Positions 59,034 through 64,000 of a stretch of 64,000 nt of DNA are shown here, piece by piece (the stretch's first letter is position 1; every line of letters starts with the position of its first letter). The DNA is from Microbacterium sp. KUDC0406 (lineage in GTDB: Bacteria; Actinomycetota; Actinomycetes; Actinomycetales; Microbacteriaceae). The stretch covers positions 1,178,001 to 1,242,000 of the forward strand of contig NZ_CP091138.1 of assembly GCF_021582875.1 (NCBI RefSeq), given 5' to 3'. Under the pieces are notes generated by a model, which worked only from the letters and a program-made list of their open reading frames with translations, was not told the origin of the DNA and searched no databases. The position numbers and the translations under genes are program-made.

Positions 59034-59717
59034 TCACCACCAGTGGTTGCGCGACCAGAACGCGTACGCTCCCGCCCATCCGCCGTAGCGGCCCGAGGCG
59101 TACCCGGTGCCCCAGCGGAGGTTGTCCACCGGGTTGTACCCGTTGCCGGGGACCTTGCTGCACGGGAGGGCCTGGACCAGGCCGCACGCGCCGGAGGACT
59201 TGTTCGTCGCGTTCGGATTCCAGCCGCTCTCGCGCGAGACGATGTAGTCGACATACGGCCAGTCGCTCTTCGCGATGCCCGCTGCCGACATCCACTGCTC
59301 CTTCGAGCCGCCGCCGGTGTACTTCGGCGTCCCGACGGAACCGCCGCCCGACTTCCCGGAGCTCTCGCTGCTCGCCACGACGGGCTTCGGTTTCGGCTTG
59401 GGCTTCGGCTTGATGTAGACCTCGAAGGTCCCGCGCGCGGCCGGAGCGATGTCCGCGCCGGCGACGGTCACGGTGAGGTTCTGACCCTCCTGCTCCGCGA
59501 GGGAGTAGACCGTGACGGCGTCCTCCCCGGCGACCGACGGGTCGGCGACGGCCATCCCGGTCGGAGCCAGCAGAGCGGCGGAGAAGCCGACGACGGCCAC
59601 GCTCGCGACGACGGCGGCGATGGGACGACGGGTCCGGCTGCGACGGCCACGCGGAGATGCGGATGCCGCGCTCGCAGGGCGCAGTTCAGGCGTAATCGAT
59701 TCGTTATCGGGAGTCAC
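59034..59717 (-). CDS. Secreted lysozyme-like / lytic transglycosylase-type protein
   Basis: 227 residues. Arg-rich start and a hydrophobic segment (AAVVASVAVVGFSAALLAPTGMAVA) form a signal or anchor. Then comes a beta-rich region, a (KP) repeat spacer (IKPKPKPKPKPVV), and a C-terminal lysozyme-like domain: VDYIVSRESGWNPNATNKSSGACGLVQALPCSK with the catalytic Glu, ending YGGWAGAYAFWSRNHWW. Probably cleaves or remodels peptidoglycan. The GTG start at 59717 lacks a strong Shine-Dalgarno. Confidence 0.85.
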   Translation of the reverse strand: MTPDNESITPELRPASAASASPRGRRSRTRRPIAAVVASVAVVGFSAALLAPTGMAVADPSVAGEDAVTVYSLAEQEGQNLTVTVAGADIAPAARGTFEVYIKPKPKPKPKPVVASSESSGKSGGGSVGTPKYTGGGSKEQWMSAAGIAKSDWPYVDYIVSRESGWNPNATNKSSGACGLVQALPCSKVPGNGYNPVDNLRWGTGYASGRYGGWAGAYAFWSRNHWW

Positions 59718-59802
59718 GATGCCGGCCAGTCTATGCGATCCGGCCTGAAACATCCATGAGAACGCGCGGTGAGCACTCAGCGGACGGCGGTCCGGTGAGC
59801 AC

Positions 59803-60387
59803 TCAGCGGACGGCGAGGATGACCTCGACGGTCGTATCCAGGAGCGCGTCGACCTGCTCCTCCCGGTATCCGCCGCGCTGCATCCGGAACGCGGCGTTGC
59901 GCACCTGCTCGGCGCTGAGCGCATCGCCGTCACGGAGGAAGGCGGTGATCCGATCGGCGACGTGGTCGACCTCGTCGATCCGATAGCCGAAGGTGAGGAC
60001 CCCGGTGCGCGCGAAGCGGTGCTTGGGTGCCCGTGCGAGGTGGTCGAGGATCACCTGCGCGTCGACCCGGGCCTCTGCGACCCAGGCCTCGACGCCCTTC
60101 TCCCTGACGGTGCGCTCGCGGGCACGGGCCGCGAAGGCGTCCTCGATGCGCCCGAGGGCCGAGTCCACGTCGGCGACCTGGTAGCCCTCCTTGACGAGCG
60201 GGAACGACGCCACCCGCACGTCTTCCGACGTGAGCGTGTCATCGCCGCTCTCGAAGGCGCGTCGAGCGGCATCCAGGAACGTGTCGACGGCCGCGCGATG
60301 ATATCCGCGCTGCCGGCCCGAGGTGAGCGGGAACGCCGGCGGCGCGGCATCCTCGGTGGCGTGCGAGGCGGGGACGTCGGCGGTCAT
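59803..60387 (-). CDS. DivIVA-type repeat protein
   Basis: 194 residues containing four short DivIVA/DivI1A-like units of the form F-x(6)-GY-x(4)-VD-x-F: PLTSGRQRGYHRAAVDTFLD, SFPLVKEGYQVADVDSALG, LTFGYRIDEVDHVADRITAF and FRMQRGGYREEQVDALLD. No long coiled coil like full DivIVA/Wag31. The start overlaps the cdsA stop (TGATG), tying it to phospholipid synthesis. Role, possibly in polar growth or cell wall, is inferred. Confidence 0.8.
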   Translation of the reverse strand: MTADVPASHATEDAAPPAFPLTSGRQRGYHRAAVDTFLDAARRAFESGDDTLTSEDVRVASFPLVKEGYQVADVDSALGRIEDAFAARARERTVREKGVEAWVAEARVDAQVILDHLARAPKHRFARTGVLTFGYRIDEVDHVADRITAFLRDGDALSAEQVRNAAFRMQRGGYREEQVDALLDTTVEVILAVR

Positions 60388-61726
60388 CAGGACACCATCC
60401 AGGGTGAGAGCAGGACGTACAGGGTGAGCGCGGGCACCGTGGAGGGCAGGATGCTGTCGAGTCGGTCCAGCAGACCGCCGTGCCCGGGCAGCCAGGAGCT
60501 CATGTCCTTGATGCCCAAGTCGCGCTTCAGCATCGACTCCCCCAGGTCGCCCAGCGTGGCGGAGGCGAGGACCGCCGCGCCGAGGATGAGGCCGCCCCAG
60601 ACGGGGATGCCCAGCAGGAAGACTCCGAGCAGGGCGCCAGCGAGGAGCGAGCCCGCCACCGCGCCGCCGAAGCCCTCCCAGGTCTTCTTGGGGCTGATGC
60701 GCGGGGCCATCGGATGCTTGCCGAAGGCGAGCCCCGAAGCGTACGCGGCGGTGTCCGCCACCACCGCGACGACGATGAACGAGAGCACCCACCACTCACC
60801 GTGCTCGCGACGCAGGAGCATCAGTGCGAACGCCGCGAGGAACGGCACGTAGATCTGCACGAACCCGCCGACGAGGACGTCGGCGAGCACATCGCCGTAG
60901 GTCCGGCCGTCGCCGGCGGCCATCTGCGCGAGCATGCGCCAGACGCAGACGAACGTCACCGAGACGAAGAGCATCACCCAGCACAGCCAGAGGGGGCGAA
61001 GAAGCCGGTGGGGATCAGCAGCGCCGCGGCGACGAGTTGCGGGACGATGTCGATCCTGCGCCCGCCTGCTCTGAGCGCACGGGACAGCTCGTAGGTGCCG
61101 AGCAGACCTGCGGCCAGCGCGATCGGGACGAACAGCCACTTCACGAACAGCAGCGACACCAGCAGCACTGCGCCGAACGCGACGCCGATGAGGATGGCGA
61201 CGAGCAGATCCCGGCCGGTGCGCTGCTTGATGCGCTCGTTCGCCTGGTCGAACTGATCACGCGCGTGCGAGACGTGCGTACCCAGCTCGTCGCGCGCGGC
61301 GCGCCACTGCTCGCGGATCGCGCCGAGGTCACCGGTGCCGGACGCATCGCCGACTGCCGGTTCGCCGGACTCGGATGCCGGTTCGCCGGACTCGACTGCC
61401 GTGTCCGGCGACCGGTCGGTCTCGCCGCCCTCCGGGCCGACCGGGGCCGCCGGAGCGGACGGACGCGGTGGCACTGCAGCCGCGTCGAACGCGGGGAAAG
61501 CCGCATCGGCGAGCGGGGTCGGCTCGGCGGGCGGCCGCGCTGTGCTCGGCGGGATGACGGGCTCGTCGGGCTTCTCCGACTGCGAGCCGGCGACGGGCAC
61601 GCCGCGCACCGGCGTCACCGCATCCGCGGCATCCGCCTGCGGGGTGCCCTGCGCCGGTGTCGCCGCCGCTGCCCGAGCCTCTCGTCGGGTGAGCGGACGA
61701 TCCTGCGAGGAAGAATCGTCAGACAT
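60387..61726 (-). CDS. cdsA: Phosphatidate cytidylyltransferase CdsA with long N-terminal extension, frameshifted
   Basis: About 447 residues. It converts phosphatidic acid and CTP to CDP-diacylglycerol in the membrane. The C-terminal half has about eight helices and the signature RISPKKTWEGFGGAVAGSLLAG...KRDLGIKDMSSWLPGHGGLLDRLDS. The first about 130 residues are Ala/Pro/Glu-rich and probably disordered. The frame breaks near 60992-60996, where one more C in the C5 run joins GFFAP to LWLCWVMLF. ATG 61726 is preceded by GAGGTG; GTG 61735 overlaps the frr stop. Confidence 0.92.
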
Positions 61727-61731
61727 CCCGG

Positions 61732-62287
61732 TCACACCTCGAGAAGTTCAGCCTCTTTGCGCTTGAGAGCGTCATCGATCAGGTCGACGTGCTGGCGGGT
61801 GAGCCCGTCGAGCTCCTTCTCGCCGCGTGCGATCTCGTCCTCGCCGACCTCGGCCTTGAGAGCGTCCAGCCCGTCCTTCGCCTTGCGACGGATGCCGCCG
61901 GATCTGCACCTTGGCGTCCTCACCCTTGGAGCGGACCAGCTTGACGTACTCCTTGCGGCGCTCTGCAGTCAGCTCTGGCATCGTCACCCGCACGATGTTG
62001 CCGTCGTTGGTCGGGTTGGCACCGAGGTTCGGCATATCGCGGATCGCCTGCTCGATGGCCTTCAGCGCGGACTTGTCATAGGGGGTGATGACGAGCGTGC
62101 GCGCCTCGGGGTTGGCCAGCGAGGCCAGCTGAGCCAGCGGCGTCGGCGAGCCGTAGTAGTCGACGAGCACCTTCTGGAACATCTGCGGGTTCGCGCGACC
62201 GGTGCGGACCGTGGCGAAGTCCTCCTTGGCGGCGTCGACCGCTCGCGTCATGCGAGAGGTGGTATCTGCGAGGACATCCGCGATCAC
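61732..62287 (-). CDS. frr: Ribosome recycling factor, frameshifted
   Basis: About 184 residues after repair. Splits post-termination ribosomes with [34 protein letters not shown] and [19 protein letters not shown] are canonical. One extra base at about 61894 splits the C-terminal helices: removing it joins [10 protein letters not shown] to [19 protein letters not shown]. Because frr is essential, the break is almost certainly an assembly error. GTG start at 62287. Confidence 0.94.
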
Positions 62288-62360
62288 GGGTTCTCCAATC
62301 GTCGAGTGGTTCTGGCAATTCTACCGGCGGGGCGCTTCCCGACGCGCCGCAGGCGGTGGT

Positions 62361-63077
62361 TCAGGAGGTGACCAGTGTGCCGATCGGCTCGCCGAGCAGC
62401 GCCTTGGTGACGCTGCCGGCCGGTTCCATTCCGAACACCCGCATGTCCATGTCGTTGTCCATGCACAGGCTGAACGCGGTCGAATCGACCACCTTCAGAC
62501 CGCGCTGCAGGGCATCGCGGTAGGTCACGCGCTCGATGCGCTCGGCATCGGCATGCTTGTTCGGGTCGGCGGTGTAGATCGCGTCGACGCCGTTCTTGGC
62601 GACGAGAACCTCCTGCGCGCCGATCTCGAGGGCGCGCTGCGCGGCCACGGTGTCGGTGGAGAAGTAGGGCAGTCCGGCACCGGCGCCGAAGATCACGACG
62701 CGCCCCTTCTCCATGTGGCGCTCCGCGCGCAGCGGGATGTAGGGCTCTGCGACCTGGGTCATCGAGATGGCCGACTGCACCCGCGTGGGTGCACCGGCCT
62801 GCTCCAGGAAGTCCTGCAGCGCGAGGGCGTTCATGACCGTTCCCAGCATGCCCATGTAGTCGGCGCGGCCACGGTCCATACCGCGCTGGCTGAGCTCCGC
62901 TCCGCGGAAGAAGTTGCCGCCGCCGACGACGATCGCGACCTCCACGCGGTCGGTGGCTGCGGCGATGTCGCGGGCGATCGCGCTCACCACGTCGGGGTTG
63001 ACGCCCAGCTGCCCGCCGCCGAAGGCCTCTCCGGAGAGCTTGAGAAGGACGCGACGGCGTCCGGTGCGTTCAGTCAT
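62361..63077 (-). CDS. pyrH: UMP kinase
   Basis: A 238-residue amino acid kinase-fold enzyme that phosphorylates [15 protein letters not shown] (P-loop-like Lys), [20 protein letters not shown] and [21 protein letters not shown] are characteristic. Start ATG 63077 ([15 protein letters not shown]). Conserved order tsf-pyrH-frr-cdsA on the minus strand. Confidence 0.96.
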   Translation of the reverse strand: MTERTGRRRVLLKLSGEAFGGGQLGVNPDVVSAIARDIAAATDRVEVAIVVGGGNFFRGAELSQRGMDRGRADYMGMLGTVMNALALQDFLEQAGAPTRVQSAISMTQVAEPYIPLRAERHMEKGRVVIFGAGAGLPYFSTDTVAAQRALEIGAQEVLVAKNGVDAIYTADPNKHADAERIERVTYRDALQRGLKVVDSTAFSLCMDNDMDMRVFGMEPAGSVTKALLGEPIGTLVTS

Positions 63078-63133
63078 GGGGAGGGTCCTCTCATCCGGTA
63101 TCACGATAGTGGCAAATCTCCTGCGGGCATGAA

Positions 63134-63170
63134 GAAGGGGTTCGGACCCTGTGCGGATCCGAACCCCTTC
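63134..63170 (-). terminator. Hairpin between tsf and pyrH
   Basis: A 13-bp perfect stem (63134-63146 with 63158-63170), eight bases past the tsf stop. It separates tsf from pyrH-frr-cdsA, suggesting pyrH has its own promoter in the short gap or depends on readthrough. Confidence 0.88.
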
Positions 63171-63177
63171 CCGTGGC

Positions 63178-64000
63178 TTACGCGCCGACCTTGAAGCGCG
63201 CGAAGTCGGTCACCGTGATGCCGGCGTCCTTCGCGACCTGGCCGACGGACAGCTTGTTGTCCTTGGCGTAGTCCTGGTCGAGCAGCGCGACCTGCTTGAA
63301 GAACGCGGACACGCGGCCCTCGACGATCTTCGGCAGGGCGGCCTCGGGCTTGCCCTCGTTGCGGGAGATCTCGGTGACGATCTCGCGCTCCTTCTCGACC
63401 ACGTCCGTCGGGACGTCCTCACGGGTGAGGTAGATCGGGTCGGCGAACGAGATGTGCTGCGCGATGCTGCGAGCGGTCTCCGCGTCGCTGCCGCTGTACG
63501 CGACGACGACGCCGATCTGCGGCGGCAGGTCCTTGCTGGTGCGGTGCAGGTAGACCTCGAAGGCGTCGCCCTGGATGCGGCGGACGCGACGGAGCTCGAC
63601 CTTCTCGCCGAGGATCGCGGCCTCGTCGGAGATGAGCTGCTCGACGGTCTGGTCACCGGCCGGAGCGGCCAGGACGGCCTCGACCGAGTCGGCCGATGCC
63701 GGCGGCGGCCGCATCGGCGACCTTCTCGGCGAGGGCGATGAACTTCTCGTTCTTCGCGACGAAGTCGGTCTCGCAGGTGAGCTCGATCAGCGTCACGGCG
63801 CCGTCCTGCTCGCGAGCGACGACGAGGCCCTCGCTGGTGGAGCGGTCAGCGCGCTTGGCGTTGCCCTTGGCTCCCTTGAGACGCAGGATCTCGGTCGCCT
63901 TCGCGACGTCGCCGTCAGCCTCCTCGAGCGCCTTCTTGGTGTCGACCATTCCGGTGCCGAGCTGCTCACGCAGCGCCTTGATGTCGGCGATGGTGAAGTT
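63178..64000 (-). CDS. tsf: Elongation factor Ts, 5' truncated by one or two codons and frameshifted
   Basis: The nucleotide exchange factor for EF-Tu. Reading from the window end gives [20 protein letters not shown], then [21 protein letters not shown] (the conserved TDFVA block), then the C-terminal core to FARFKVGA. The frame shifts by one extra base near 63699 (DAAAA to [11 protein letters not shown]). Only the initiator region (one or two residues) lies beyond base 64000. Essential gene, so the shift is probably an error. Confidence 0.94.

Noticed and set aside
59300..59420. (KP)n codon repeat in the transglycosylase-like gene as a DNA repeat element
   Set aside because: It is a Lys-Pro spacer inside a coding region, common in secreted cell-wall proteins.

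Overview
The window is high-GC (clearly above 65% by eye) actinobacterial chromosome, most likely Microbacteriaceae and Microbacterium-like. The evidence is gene content and order: DUF3145, a metallopeptidase-clpS-DUF2017 chain, GlgX-GlgE-GlgB, a gram-positive-type ferrochelatase, a group II truncated haemoglobin, gatCAB, and tsf-pyrH-frr-cdsA. GTG starts are frequent and start/stop overlaps (ATGA, GTGA, TGATG) are common. I see no transposase, phage module, CRISPR array or rRNA. Three tRNAs are present (Met-CAT, Arg-TCT, His-GTG).

Layout. 1-4.1 kb: 3' part of fabF, a divergent YczE membrane protein / YczR MocR-regulator pair around a three-half-site operator, and DUF3145. 4.1-9.7 kb: a putative non-haem iron dioxygenase with a DtxR/IdeR-like box upstream, a GmrSD-type DUF262/DUF1524 nuclease coupled to an alpha/beta hydrolase, DUF72, a KTSC protein and a small acidic protein. 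9.7-17.5 kb: tRNA-Met, gamma carbonic anhydrase, dps, a YtcJ-type amidohydrolase, a PaiB-like flavin protein, an alanine/sodium symporter, an Nei/Fpg glycosylase, rpiB and ferrochelatase. 17.6-25.6 kb: pepN, an MscS channel, glbO, an FAD dehydrogenase and two thioesterases. 25.6-33.6 kb: ettA, a lipoprotein, ssb, two tRNAs, orn, a metallopeptidase-clpS-DUF2017 operon, a kinase, a GerW-like protein and dinB. 33.7-41.3 kb: gatCAB, fadD-like, a DEAD-box helicase and acylphosphatase. 41.3-48.1 kb: a kinase, ligA, NUDIX, an APH-like protein, mnmA and its sulfur donor (cysteine desulfurase). 48.2-54.7 kb: glycogen / alpha-glucan cluster glgX-glgE-glgB. 54.7-64 kb: TPR thioredoxin, a large membrane protein, an AI-2E family transporter, a lytic transglycosylase-like exoprotein, a DivIVA-repeat protein, and cdsA, frr, pyrH and tsf, all on the minus strand.

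About fifteen otherwise intact genes carry a single-base frameshift. They include essential ones (frr, tsf, cdsA, orn), and most shifts lie in short G or C homopolymers. I read these as assembly errors and annotate the full genes as CDS across the shift. The heptamer GGATGCC/GGCATCC is strikingly over-represented throughout (about 80 copies by eye, against roughly 15 expected from composition). No gap of more than 300 bases lacks a feature; the longest gene-poor gap is 40708-40990.
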